A DNA stretch of 64,000 bases, from positions 67,217 through 131,216 of the forward strand of contig WGMZ01000019.1 of the NCBI GenBank assembly GCA_016124735.1. Direction: 5' to 3'. Below are positions 1-9,500 of the stretch, in pieces. Source of the stretch: Bacteroidota bacterium. GTDB lineage: Bacteria; Bacteroidota; Bacteroidia; UBA8524. Under the pieces are notes generated by a model. The model worked only from the letters and a program-made list of their open reading frames with translations, did not search any database and was not told where the DNA came from. How positions within the stretch are numbered: position 1 is the first letter of the stretch; the number at the start of each line of letters is the position of its first letter. Both the position numbers and the translations under genes were made by a program.

Positions 1-254
1 TATATGTTTATCCCTATAATGAAGACTTGAATTTTTATGGGGGATTGCATCTGGGTTTGGATTCGAAATCCTATCAGGAACACTATCTGGGAGGCATTCC
101 TAGCGGGACTATTCAGCAAAGTATTGGAAAATTGTTCCCTTATGGAGGGATGATTGTGGGCGCGGATTACAAATTGGGCAGACACTATGCAATTTATAGT
201 GAGTTAGGCTATGATCTTTTGTGGTTTACTCTGGGAATAAAGTCTTATCTTTAG
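1..254 (+). CDS. C-terminal end of an outer-membrane barrel-like protein (partial)
   Basis: The reading frame is open from the first bases of the window to a TAG at 252-254, so only the C-terminal 83 or so residues are visible and the start lies upstream. The residues are rich in Gly, Tyr and alternating hydrophobic/polar positions (LGLDSKSYQEHYLGG, GGMIVGADYKLG, YAIYSELGYDLLWFTLGIKSYL), as in the last strands of an outer-membrane beta-barrel. No signal peptide or domain can be assessed. The stop lies 5 bp before the amn start, so the two are probably cotranscribed. The family is not recognised. Confidence 0.55.
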   Translation, partial: YVYPYNEDLNFYGGLHLGLDSKSYQEHYLGGIPSGTIQQSIGKLFPYGGMIVGADYKLGRHYAIYSELGYDLLWFTLGIKSYL

Positions 255-259
255 GTAAC

Positions 260-1030
260 ATGAAAACCAAAAAGGAAATCGCAGAGAATTGGCTACCCCG
301 TTATACGGGGATGCCGCTCGAATCCTTTGGCAAATACATCCTGCTCACCAACTTCGATCATTATTTGGAAATATTTTGTCGGCTCACCGGGGCAAAAGAA
401 TTGGGAGAGGACAGACCTTTTCAGGTGGCAACCGCAGGAAAACTAACCATAATAAATTTTGGAATGGGTTCTCCGAATGCTGCTACTGTTATGGATTTGC
501 TGAGTAGCATTAAACCCAAAGCTGTGTTGTTTTTGGGTAAATGTGGTGGCTTGAAGAGAAAAAACAAAATTGGAGATCTTATTCTTCCGATTGCTGCCAT
601 TCGCGGAGATGGTACCAGCAATGATTATTTTCCGGTGGAGGTTCCTGCCTTGCCGGCTTTTGCATTGCAGAAAGCCATTTCCACAACCATTCGCGATTAT
701 GCATTGGACTATTGGACCGGCACAGTTTACACTACCAATAGAAGAGTATGGGAACATGATTCTGCGTTTAAAGCTTATCTGCGTAAAATCAGAGCAATGG
801 CCATCGACATGGAAACTGCAACAATATTTTCTGTCGGCTTCTTCAATGGCATTCCTAGTGGAGCACTTTTATTGGTTACTGATCAACCCATGATCCCCGA
901 AGGAGTAAAAACGGCAAGCAGTGATTCCAAAGTTACCGCCAACTTTGCCGAAACGCATGTGAAGCTGGGTATTGACTCATTGAAACAGATTAGTGGTCGT
1001 CGGCAGACTGTTAAACACCTGCATTTTTAA
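260..1030 (+). CDS. amn: AMP nucleosidase
   Basis: This 256-residue protein matches the short Bacteroidota AMP nucleosidases, cytosolic enzymes that split AMP into adenine and ribose 5-phosphate for purine salvage. It belongs to the nucleoside phosphorylase/nucleosidase fold. Visible hallmarks are INFGMGSPNAATVMDLL, the phosphorylase-like VLFLGKCGGLK, the YTTNRRVWEHD segment and the purine-binding AIDMETATIFSVGF with its Met-Glu pair. I chose the ATG at 260 (MKTKKEI), 5 bp after the upstream stop, rather than the earlier in-frame ATG at 221 that lies inside the preceding gene. The 3' end overlaps the convergent gene's stop by 4 bp, leaving no room for a terminator. The assignment is firm; the product activity itself is known from the family. 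Confidence 0.93.
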   Translation: MKTKKEIAENWLPRYTGMPLESFGKYILLTNFDHYLEIFCRLTGAKELGEDRPFQVATAGKLTIINFGMGSPNAATVMDLLSSIKPKAVLFLGKCGGLKRKNKIGDLILPIAAIRGDGTSNDYFPVEVPALPAFALQKAISTTIRDYALDYWTGTVYTTNRRVWEHDSAFKAYLRKIRAMAIDMETATIFSVGFFNGIPSGALLLVTDQPMIPEGVKTASSDSKVTANFAETHVKLGIDSLKQISGRRQTVKHLHF

Positions 1031-4000
1031 AAATCGTAGCCGAAAGAGAAATACCAGCTGGGTTTCCCATGATTCACCAGTTCTCCATTTTCAATTCCCC
1101 AGGCCACATCTGCCCGAATATAGTAGCCGAAGATTCTTGAACGTAACCCGGTTCCAAAACCACTGACAAAAGGGTTATTTTTATTACGCACCGTGATGCG
1201 CACGGATCCCTGATCCACAATTCGCGTATTGTAATGCTGTTCTCCAAAAGGGTTCCAGCCATTCCATGCAGAACCTATATCATAAAAAGCAATCCATTGC
1301 AAGGTTCTAACAAAGCCTAATTTTACTGGAGTTATCCCGAGATTAGCTACTATAGGAATGCGAATTTCTGAATTGATTATCAGGCTTTGAGCGCCATTCC
1401 GGATGTTTTGCGGGAAACCACGAATGCCCGAAATTAATGTATTGAATACGTAGGAATAATTTGGATTGGTTCCGAGTGCATTGTATTGGTTCCACAACCA
1501 ATTTTCAGTACCTCCAACAAAATAATTTACACTTGATGGCCCGAAGCTGGCTGAGCCTGAAATACGATTGGCCCATAAAAATTTGGGTGCGAGTTTCCTA
1601 TAAAAACGCAAATCCATCCCCATCATTGAGGTGCTGTTGCTTTCATTGGTGATGTTTTGAAAATGTTCAAAATAGACTTTCGCGCGTGTGCCAACCGGAA
1701 AATTCAATTCTTCTTCTGTATACAGATCATAAATCACTTCCACTCTGGCCCCCACCCAATTTTGCAATACATCCGGAGATTCCAGTTTACCCTGGTCGGT
1801 GGCATTCCGCACCAACTTGTCAAAGCGGGCAAATGGGGAAAAACGAAATTCGAAGTTGTTTGGAAGTGGAAAGATAAAAAATGGTCGTATTTCATGAATA
1901 AATACACGGTCGCTGCTGTCTGGGGAATCAATCAATCGTGTGGTTCGAAAAAAGTTAAATCCAAAATCAAATTTCTTCGTGCGGTTCATGTATGAAGCAT
2001 AAAAATCGGTGCTAAAAAGATGCAATGGGATGCGCCCGCCCGCTACAATACTATGGTTATTAAATAAATCCGCAATCCCCGCCTCCACGCGGGCATTCAT
2101 GTTGGGTCGTGAAAAAGTATTAAAATTCCGGCTTAATGGATTGTTAATGTAATAAGGCGTATTGATAATAGAGTTGTCGGGGAATTTGCTCACCAGATAA
2201 GTAGGGAAGAAATTAATATGATAATCCCGCGGAACGGTTTGATAACTTATTAGCTTTTTGTCCCTTGATTTCATCATCGTACTCACAGACGGGGGAATAT
2301 CGGGAAAGCCTGTTTGGAATTCGTACAGATGGATCCGGTGATTCGTGTCGGCTTTGGTAACCGTTATTGCCTCTTCGACCGGTAATTCAGTTTTTTCAAT
2401 CAGATTTCCGCCTGAACTGTCAATGACAAATGCCTGAGCTCCCGACATTTTTCGGTAAACAGTCGGGATAACCAGGGTCAGTTTTGCATCCGCCACCACA
2501 TCTTCGGAAACGGGAACATTTTGTAAATAATAATGTCCCATGTAACGGTAAAGGCTGATTTCCGATTGCAAGAATCGGTCGGTGCCCAGGAGCGTAATAT
2601 TTCGCGCATTATTGCTGAGAGCATAATGGTAATAATGTTCAGTCCAAACAGGCTGGATGCGGTAGCTTTTAATGCCTTTTTGATAATCGGGGTCCAGATC
2701 TAAATCGTCGAGAGTGAAGTGGACGGAATCCAATGCGTCATGTATAATTAACGTATCTGAAATGTGATTAGGATCCTCTCTGTAAATGAATACCAGCGTT
2801 TTCTCAACCGTTCTTCTGACAAGGGAAACATAGGTGTTATATATTCCATTGTTATCACTCAGATAGGCAATCCCACCGTCGGTATAGGGAATGGGCTTTA
2901 TCTCATTGACATAATCTGAGTGCGTAATCCTTTTCATCGGATGATGAAGTTCCGGATAATTGATGCTATAGATGTCAAAACTGGTGCTGTCTTTTGGGAT
3001 AAAACGGAGATCTTTTTCTTGTTGCATCCCGCTGGAACCTCGGTTTGAACTGAAGTAAATGGCATGTCCTCCCAGATCAAAAGATGCGTGCATATCATCG
3101 TACACATCGTTGGTCAATGGAATAAGGATCCCCTCCTGCCAAATATAAATGTCGCTTTGTCCATTTTTTGATGCGCTGAGTAACAAGGCCTGGCTTTCGG
3201 GATGAATATCGAGGTATCCTACCAGGCCCAGGTCCGGGATTATTTCTTTGTGGTTGATAGCACCCTGCAAATCCATGATACTGTGTACCAGCTGCCCTTT
3301 TTCATGGGCTATTATATGAATTTTATTGCCTTTGGCATTCCAGGCAATGGCAGGTTCTTCATCTTGCCAGCTTCGAATTTGACGGTCACCACTCCGGTAA
3401 ATGCGTTTCGGGTTTTTTCCGTCCGAATCTATCATCCACACTTCCAGTCTGCCATAATAATTGCCCGATAACAAAACGTGCCTGCCATTTGGCGAAACTT
3501 TTAGATGATTAAAAAACCTTTGATCCAGTTTTTCATCCAAAAGATAACTGGTGCGGTTAGGGTCCTGCCCGGGGTCTTCGGCATACCGTGCTTTGTAATA
3601 ATTCGACCAATCGAGAAAAACTTTCATGCTATTGGCACCCAGAACATAAGTGAGTGCCGACTCGTATCCTCTGCTGGCTCTTGTCTGATACAAGAGGTCG
3701 GAAAGGCTTCTGATGCCATGCATGGTAACCACATAATTCCACCAGCTATGGCCGGCCAATATTGCTTCGTCGCCACTCAATTTATTGATTTGGATGAAGC
3801 GGTTATTGGCAACTTCATCTCTTACGCGATCATCGGTATTTGTACTCCACGGTTCTGCCAAATAGGATAGCAGTCCTTTGTAAAACCATGCCGGCATATA
3901 CAGCAGGGTGGAAGAGCGAAACCTTTCCTGAAAGGATCCGCCATACATCAATTCATTCACCAGAATTTCTCCGATACCATAACGGATAGATCTTTTCAAA

Positions 4001-4401
4001 TCTTTTCTACTGCCATTGAAGGCTGCGATGACTTTATTCTCCAGAGCATAGGAATAAGCTCCCGGATTGAATGGTTCTGCCTTTTGAAACAAATTACTCT
4101 GACGGAGATCGAAATCATTTTCAAAAACCAGAATTTGAGATTTGCTTCCCAGCCGATAGTCAACAATATCTTCCAGCTTCTTTAGCTCTTGTTCAGCAAT
4201 CACCAAACTGATTTCTGCCAGTTGAATATTCTCACCATAGTAATAGGCATCAAAGTTATCCGAGCTGATGAATTTCCAATGAAACCGCTCGTATCTCCGG
4301 TGGCTTTCACCAAAATAGGTGCTTCCTCCCTGAGCATGAACCATGTGGGCGCTTAGGAAAAGAAGAATGATATAAAAGAGTTTGACGTGTTTCAAGGGCA
4401 A
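1027..4401 (-). CDS. Large secreted protein: peptidase-MA-like region, beta-propeller and C-terminal outer-membrane barrel
   Basis: A 1124-residue exported protein with signal peptide FYIILLFLSAHMVHAQ. Residues about 30-280 resemble the peptidase-MA-like region of Bacteroidota surface proteins, but the place where HExxH would stand reads GIGEILVNELMYGG, so it is probably not an active zinc protease. Residues about 300-520 contain TolB/PD40-type propeller blades (for example SPNGRHVLLSGN, WMIDSDGKNPKRIYRS, FDLGGHAIYFSSNRGSS). The last 400 residues alternate like a BamA/Omp85-type barrel and end in YFSFGYDF, a C-terminal Phe typical of outer-membrane proteins. No ATG exists upstream of the signal peptide: starts are TTG at 4401 or, equally plausible, TTG at 4395 (MKHVKLFYII). 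A -7 box lies just upstream. I know no gene name; function unknown. Confidence 0.75.
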   Translation of the reverse strand: MPLKHVKLFYIILLFLSAHMVHAQGGSTYFGESHRRYERFHWKFISSDNFDAYYYGENIQLAEISLVIAEQELKKLEDIVDYRLGSKSQILVFENDFDLRQSNLFQKAEPFNPGAYSYALENKVIAAFNGSRKDLKRSIRYGIGEILVNELMYGGSFQERFRSSTLLYMPAWFYKGLLSYLAEPWSTNTDDRVRDEVANNRFIQINKLSGDEAILAGHSWWNYVVTMHGIRSLSDLLYQTRASRGYESALTYVLGANSMKVFLDWSNYYKARYAEDPGQDPNRTSYLLDEKLDQRFFNHLKVSPNGRHVLLSGNYYGRLEVWMIDSDGKNPKRIYRSGDRQIRSWQDEEPAIAWNAKGNKIHIIAHEKGQLVHSIMDLQGAINHKEIIPDLGLVGYLDIHPESQALLLSASKNGQSDIYIWQEGILIPLTNDVYDDMHASFDLGGHAIYFSSNRGSSGMQQEKDLRFIPKDSTSFDIYSINYPELHHPMKRITHSDYVNEIKPIPYTDGGIAYLSDNNGIYNTYVSLVRRTVEKTLVFIYREDPNHISDTLIIHDALDSVHFTLDDLDLDPDYQKGIKSYRIQPVWTEHYYHYALSNNARNITLLGTDRFLQSEISLYRYMGHYYLQNVPVSEDVVADAKLTLVIPTVYRKMSGAQAFVIDSSGGNLIEKTELPVEEAITVTKADTNHRIHLYEFQTGFPDIPPSVSTMMKSRDKKLISYQTVPRDYHINFFPTYLVSKFPDNSIINTPYYINNPLSRNFNTFSRPNMNARVEAGIADLFNNHSIVAGGRIPLHLFSTDFYASYMNRTKKFDFGFNFFRTTRLIDSPDSSDRVFIHEIRPFFIFPLPNNFEFRFSPFARFDKLVRNATDQGKLESPDVLQNWVGARVEVIYDLYTEEELNFPVGTRAKVYFEHFQNITNESNSTSMMGMDLRFYRKLAPKFLWANRISGSASFGPSSVNYFVGGTENWLWNQYNALGTNPNYSYVFNTLISGIRGFPQNIRNGAQSLIINSEIRIPIVANLGITPVKLGFVRTLQWIAFYDIGSAWNGWNPFGEQHYNTRIVDQGSVRITVRNKNNPFVSGFGTGLRSRIFGYYIRADVAWGIENGELVNHGKPSWYFSFGYDF

Positions 4402-4405
4402 GTAC

Positions 4406-4413
4406 CAAATTTA
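4406..4413 (-). promoter_or_regulatory. -7 promoter box for the 1124-residue gene
   Basis: CAAATTTA on the plus strand reads TAAATTTG on the minus strand, matching the Bacteroidota TAnnTTTG box. Its last G is only 4 bp from the TTG at 4401 and 10 bp from the TTG at 4395, which would make the message leaderless or nearly so. Confidence 0.5.
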
Positions 4414-4461
4414 GGGAATAGAAATACACATTCAAATGCTATCCGGACCTAAATACTAATG

Positions 4462-4469
4462 TATTTTTG
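4462..4469 (+). promoter_or_regulatory. -7 promoter box for the MBL-fold hydrolase
   Basis: TATTTTTG fits TAnnTTTG. The start ATG at 4478 follows after 8 bp, so transcription should begin at or within a few bases of the start codon. Confidence 0.5.
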
Positions 4470-4477
4470 CAAGTATT

Positions 4478-5116
4478 ATGCTGCACGTCCAGGTTTTTAC
4501 TTTTAACCCATTTTCTGAAAACACCTATATCCTGTACAATGATTCCGGGGAAGCGGCATTATTTGATCCCGGCTGTTTCAATGCGCATGAACAAGCCATG
4601 GTGAAAAGTTTCCTTGAAGATAAGAACCTGAAACTCCAAAGTTTGTTTCTAACACATGCGCATATTGATCATATCCTGGGGTACCATTGGGTAAATAGCA
4701 CCTATAACCTGGTGGCCCATGCGAATGAAAAAGAGGAGCCTATTTTTAAAAGAGGATTGGAATCTTCTCTGCTTTTCGGAATTCCCTATACAGAAGGCCC
4801 TGCCTTAATCGGCGATTTGCAGCACAAGGACGAGATTATCATCTGTGGAGAGAAAGTGGAATTACGCGAAGCGCCCGGTCACTCGCCGGGCAGTTTGCTT
4901 TTTGTTTTACACAATCAAAAAGAAGTGCTCGTTGGAGATGTTATTTTTGAAGAGAGCATTGGTCGCACAGATTTGCCGGGAGGAAACCACGAAACATTAT
5001 TGGCTTCCATCTCAAAAGAGGTATACAGTTTGCCAGATGATTACGTGTTGCATCCCGGACATGGAAGAGCAACAACCGTGGGACATGAAAAAAGGTTTAA
5101 TCCATTTGTGAGATGA
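4478..5116 (+). CDS. MBL-fold metallo-hydrolase (glyoxalase II-like)
   Basis: A 212-residue cytosolic protein of the metallo-beta-lactamase fold. The metal-binding motif T-H60-A-H62-I-D64-H65 is intact, followed by further ligands in APGHSPGSLLFV (His) and VLVGDVIF (Asp) and the late His in YVLHPGHGRATTVGHEK. Order and length match the glyoxalase II-like hydrolases of Bacteroidota (about 210 residues), which hydrolyse thioesters; the exact substrate cannot be read from the sequence. There is no signal peptide. The stop overlaps the ATG of the next small gene (ATGATGA), so the two are translationally coupled. Confidence 0.85.
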   Translation: MLHVQVFTFNPFSENTYILYNDSGEAALFDPGCFNAHEQAMVKSFLEDKNLKLQSLFLTHAHIDHILGYHWVNSTYNLVAHANEKEEPIFKRGLESSLLFGIPYTEGPALIGDLQHKDEIIICGEKVELREAPGHSPGSLLFVLHNQKEVLVGDVIFEESIGRTDLPGGNHETLLASISKEVYSLPDDYVLHPGHGRATTVGHEKRFNPFVR

Positions 5117-5268
5117 TGACGATTCAGTACATCATATTGGCACTCACCATTGCTGCTGCTTTTTTCTACATAGGCAGAAAAATTGTATTGCCTTTTATCC
5201 GGAATAAAAAAGAAAAGGCATGCGGTGGAGCGTGCTCCGGCTGCGATGCTTTAAAAGATATTCGCTAA
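5113..5268 (+). CDS. Small Cys-rich membrane protein, FeoB-associated type
   Basis: A 51-residue ORF starting at ATG 5113 (MMTIQYIILALTIAAAFFYIG...) and ending at TAA 5268. It has one N-terminal transmembrane helix (about residues 4-20), a short basic linker (RNKKEKA) and a C-terminal CGGACSGC cluster with three cysteines. This layout is that of the FeoB-associated Cys-rich membrane proteins, usually found near ferrous-iron transport genes; no feoB is in this window. It overlaps the upstream hydrolase gene by 4 bp, so it is made from the same message. The start could also be the second ATG at 5116. The function is unknown; a role with iron or sulfur is an inference from the cysteines only. 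Confidence 0.7.
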   Translation: MMTIQYIILALTIAAAFFYIGRKIVLPFIRNKKEKACGGACSGCDALKDIR

Positions 5269-5276
5269 GTTTTTAC

Positions 5277-6473
5277 CTATTTATCGGCGCTCTTAAATGC
5301 AGCGAAATCAAACAAGAGTGAGAAACGCAAGGTGTTTTGAAGCGGGTTCCTTTGCCCGAGACCTGCAAGGTAGGAAACATCCATCCCGAACACCTTGTAG
5401 CGAACCCCGATGCCGAAAGTCAGAAACTTACGGTTCCCTTTGTTTTTATTTTCATAGAAATAGCCGGTACGCACCGCAAATTGTTTTTGGTACCACCATT
5501 CGCCTCCGACAGAAATCTGAATTTCTTCCAGCTCTTCTTTAAGTCCACCTGGAGCATCACTGAACGATTGCCACATTCCCTGCAAAACAGGCACATTATT
5601 GGACTGACCAAAGGCAACCACTGGTCCGTTGCCATTTACAATAATTTTACCATTGGTATCTGTGGCATAAATAGGAGGAGTGGGAACCAAAAGTTTGTTC
5701 AGGTCCAATGCCAATCCCACATGATTGTACTCATCTACCTGCACCCCTGCATATCCTCCCAAACGAAGATTGATGGGAATAAAGTCACGCTGTGCATCAG
5801 AGGTATAGGTGATTTTATTACCGATATTGGTAATGGCCATACCTACCGCATAGTCCATCATCTTTCTTGATTTTAGACGCTTGGTATTGGTATAATACAT
5901 CCCGATATCGGCGGCGCCCGCGATTCCGGGTCTCGCAATTGCACTGCTCAAATTACCAATCAGGTTGGAATAAATGAATCGAACGCCAACACCCATTGAA
6001 AAGTGCTTGGATAAGCGTGTGCTGTAGAATCCATCTACCGCATATTCACTTGGGTTAAAGGTTCCAAGCGGATCTCCATTCTGATCGGTATAATTGATGC
6101 TTCCTAATGAGAAATATCGCAAACTGCCTGCTATCACTCCGTATTTACCCACTTTTCCATAGGCAGACAGATACGAGATGGAAACACCATCTACCAATTG
6201 GCGCAACCAGGGAGTATATGTAAGAGAAACTCCACCTGGTTTATCGATGAACGCAAATTTCGCGCAATTCCAGTGACCGGAGTTCGGATCGGCAGGTGTT
6301 GCAGCACCCACATCCCCCATTGATCCTCCACGTGCATCCGGAGAAATCATCAGAAAAGGAACGGTAGTCGTAATGGTATTCCTTTGACCAAGTAAATTTG
6401 TGTTTGACTGGGCATTGGCGTAGGAGGCCACTGCTAGCCCTGCGAGGGCATATAACAATCGATTCAATCTCAT
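5277..6473 (-). CDS. porV: T9SS outer-membrane shuttle protein PorV
   Basis: This 398-residue protein is PorV (LptO), a 14-stranded outer-membrane barrel of the FadL-like PorV/PorQ family that carries T9SS cargo from the SprA translocon to the PorU sortase complex. A signal peptide (LLYALAGLAVASYANAQ) is followed by the typical PorV opening TTTVPFLMISPDARGGSMGDVGAATPAD and NSGHWNCAKFAF. Barrel-type strands run to the C-terminal LRFSLLFDFAAF. The gene lies directly downstream of porU on the same strand (43 bp after its stop), the arrangement known from Flavobacterium and Porphyromonas relatives. A TATATTTG box sits 22 bp upstream of its ATG, so it also has its own promoter. The assignment is strong. 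Confidence 0.93.
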   Translation of the reverse strand: MRLNRLLYALAGLAVASYANAQSNTNLLGQRNTITTTVPFLMISPDARGGSMGDVGAATPADPNSGHWNCAKFAFIDKPGGVSLTYTPWLRQLVDGVSISYLSAYGKVGKYGVIAGSLRYFSLGSINYTDQNGDPLGTFNPSEYAVDGFYSTRLSKHFSMGVGVRFIYSNLIGNLSSAIARPGIAGAADIGMYYTNTKRLKSRKMMDYAVGMAITNIGNKITYTSDAQRDFIPINLRLGGYAGVQVDEYNHVGLALDLNKLLVPTPPIYATDTNGKIIVNGNGPVVAFGQSNNVPVLQGMWQSFSDAPGGLKEELEEIQISVGGEWWYQKQFAVRTGYFYENKNKGNRKFLTFGIGVRYKVFGMDVSYLAGLGQRNPLQNTLRFSLLFDFAAFKSADK

Positions 6474-6495
6474 TCTAAAAGCTTAAGAAGCGTGG

Positions 6496-6503
6496 CAAAT
6501 ATA
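6496..6503 (-). promoter_or_regulatory. -7 promoter box for porV
   Basis: On the minus strand this reads TATATTTG (TAnnTTTG). It lies in the 43-bp gap between the porU stop and the porV start, suggesting that porV is transcribed separately as well as with porU. Confidence 0.5.
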
Positions 6504-6516
6504 AAATTTAATTGCA

Positions 6517-9500
6517 TTAAGGGTTAGGCATATAAACGAGTCGACTTGAAGCTTCCACCTCTTTGCCAATTTCATTTTTTACTACCAGCTTGAAATAGTA
6601 CAATCCGGGAGATATTTCTGAGTATCCATCCCGATAAGGATTCCAGACGAGGGAATGCATTCTGGAACTTGTAGCCAATTCGGTTGCAGTTAAGGTTTTA
6701 ACGAGAATTCCTCTGCTATCGTATATCAAAACGCGCATATCCAGAATTTTTCCCTGCTGGTTATGTTCAAAGCTAATGGTAGTAGATTGGGAGAATGGAT
6801 TGGGATAAGACATGAGGTCCTGTATGACAAAGTCAATATTGGGAGTGACAATAAAATCAGTCGTTGCGGTGGCCGAATTATTGTAAACATCCCAGACCTT
6901 TATGCTTAAAGTATGTTTTCCTTCGCTCAGTCCGCTAAGGGGGTATTTTACTGTGCCTCTTCTGAAATCATTCAGGTTAGCATCGTAATACTGGTTCAGA
7001 ATATAAATTTCCTTGTTGTTGTTGTCCAGCACGCTGGAAATGTCGCGGCCAATGCCGAGTCCGGTGGTATTGATTCCACTGGTGTCATATATCAAAGCAT
7101 ATATGTAGGGGTTCTCGTCCGTAACTCCGCCTCTCACAAAGAAGGAGTCATTCATGAACAATCGAACTTGCGGTCCTGTATAGTCTGGAACTGCATTGGG
7201 ATCAACTTTAGGACTCAATTGGAAGAGCTGATACCCATGGCCATCCTCAATCCCATTCTCCGCATAAAAACTGATTTTCGCGTCCCCTATATTGAAGGGA
7301 AGGTCTCTCGGCAGGATGAAGCTCACTTTAAATTTACCGTCGACGACTTCTGATTTACCTTTGTAGATGATGCTGGTGTAAGCCTTGAAAGTTTCTTTAA
7401 TGCTGGCGGGGTCATTGGCCAGAGTGGTTACCTCCTGCTGAGGCGCGAAAATGGTCGTATAGGCAGTTCCGTTAAACGAATCCATTAACACATTTTGCAG
7501 ATCCTGAACTTCTCCCTCCAGGGTGAATTTAGATAAAGCCAATGCGGTATCAGTAAGTTGATCTACAGGGACGGAGTTGATGGTAGAGGCCACAACATTG
7601 TACTTTGGATAAGCAAGCTGTACTGCCGGGTCGCCCAAATAAACAAAGCTTCTGTTATTTACGCTGGGCAGGTTCCCGTTTTTGGTTTTCACCACAACAT
7701 CTCCGAGTGCAGGAACTTTGGCCCAGCTAAAATCGAAGGCGTTGTTTCGATAAAAGTTCTCATTGAGTGCTCTGTTTGGAGATTGATAAACTAGGCGGAC
7801 CGTAGTTAACATCCCAACAGCACCACCCTTAGGATTAAGAATCACCATTTCCCCGGCAGATTGTCTTGCCGGATCGTCAAATCGAGAAAATTCGCAGGTT
7901 GCAGTAATAAAGAGAGGAAGCTTAGATCCTCCATCCCATGAATTGATTTGAGGAATATCTACATATTTCTCAGCTCCCAATTGGGTCTCTCCGCCGTGGC
8001 CACTGTAGTTAACAATCAGTGCGCCGTCGTTGAAAGCGCGATTTACTTCTTTTACTACATCGGGGTAACGTTGTCCGTTTCCAACAGTTTCCTGTTTGTA
8101 CGCATCCGCGAATACCTTGCGGACATTGTACACCGGGTGATCGGTTTCCATGATCTTTCCGTAAGACATCGCATCGTGCATATGAATATTACTGTCTTCG
8201 TCGTCGCTCATCACGACTATGGTATTCCTCCAGTCGCCCAGGCCAGACGCGTCGTAATAGCGAAGAACCTTATCTACCATTTGCCTGGCAGATTCCAATG
8301 TCTGCACGGGTAATCGTCCAATGCCAAGGTCCAGATAGCCAACATAATCAATGTTTCCTCCTTCGTTTTCATCCAATAAACCGAAATAGTCATCTGTACA
8401 ATAAGAACCAACCGGAGAATAGGAATTGGCACTTTCGTAGGTAGGCAAGAACATCTTATTGTCTTTGGTGATGTTTTTATAGTCGTAAGAGGCATCACCA
8501 AAAAACAGCATGTATTTTGGTTCGCTTCCCGGAGCCGCGGTTTCGTAAAAATAACGCATCATGTTCCGGAAAGCGCTGATGTCCGGAACGCCGGATGAAA
8601 ATTCATTGTACACCTCAAACGGCTGTACCACAAGCACATTCATGCCATTTTTATTCCGATGAAAATCGGCCAGTCTGTTGGCTTCACTCAGGAAATCCGG
8701 ATGAGTAACAATCACATAGTCTACGTTTTTATTCCCATGAATATTCTGATTCACCGGAATTTCGGTACTGATTATTTTTTTGAATTGATCATTTTTGAAG
8801 GCAGCATATTGCCTCAATGCGGAGGAGCCGGCTACAAAATAATCATTGCCGTTGTCATTCTGTAAAGTGACTTTGAATATATTCAGGGGGTCGGTAACAT
8901 CCCATACTTCGTAGCCTGTTCCTGTTAAATTATAGCGCGTTACGCCATTTACTCCAAGCCCTTTGCTATCCCGAAATAGCAATTGCCCGGTCGTTTGAAG
9001 CTTTCTTCTGTACACTACTTCCGCATAATCCAACCATGCTTTGGCATCCTGACTGGAGCTGAAATAGCTAAAAGTAATATCCACCGGCCCACTGGCGCTG
9101 AAATCAGAACTGACAATATCTGGAGTTGAAGTATAAGGCGCCGCATAGAAATAAACATTGGCAGAGGCCAGCGGATGATTTTGAATGGTTTGTCCGCCAA
9201 TGGATGCACTAAGGATACTTGTTGATTCACTGCGCGCAGCTGCCCGGGTTTGAAGTACTGCCGGCTTGGTTTCGTCGATGTCCTGTAGATTAAAATGCAG
9301 AGTAATATCACTCACTGCTCTGCCGAATTCCTGCCCAAACCAATCTCTTCCTGAACGAATCAGATTGTATTTCTCATCCTCCAAATGGATTATTTCATCG
9401 AAAGTACTTGTGGTATAAGTTGGGGAGCCAGGGTTATTCCCGCCAGGCTCGATTCGTTTTCCTCCCGGGTCTCCAACGGTGATGAATGCAGCAGAGAGCG

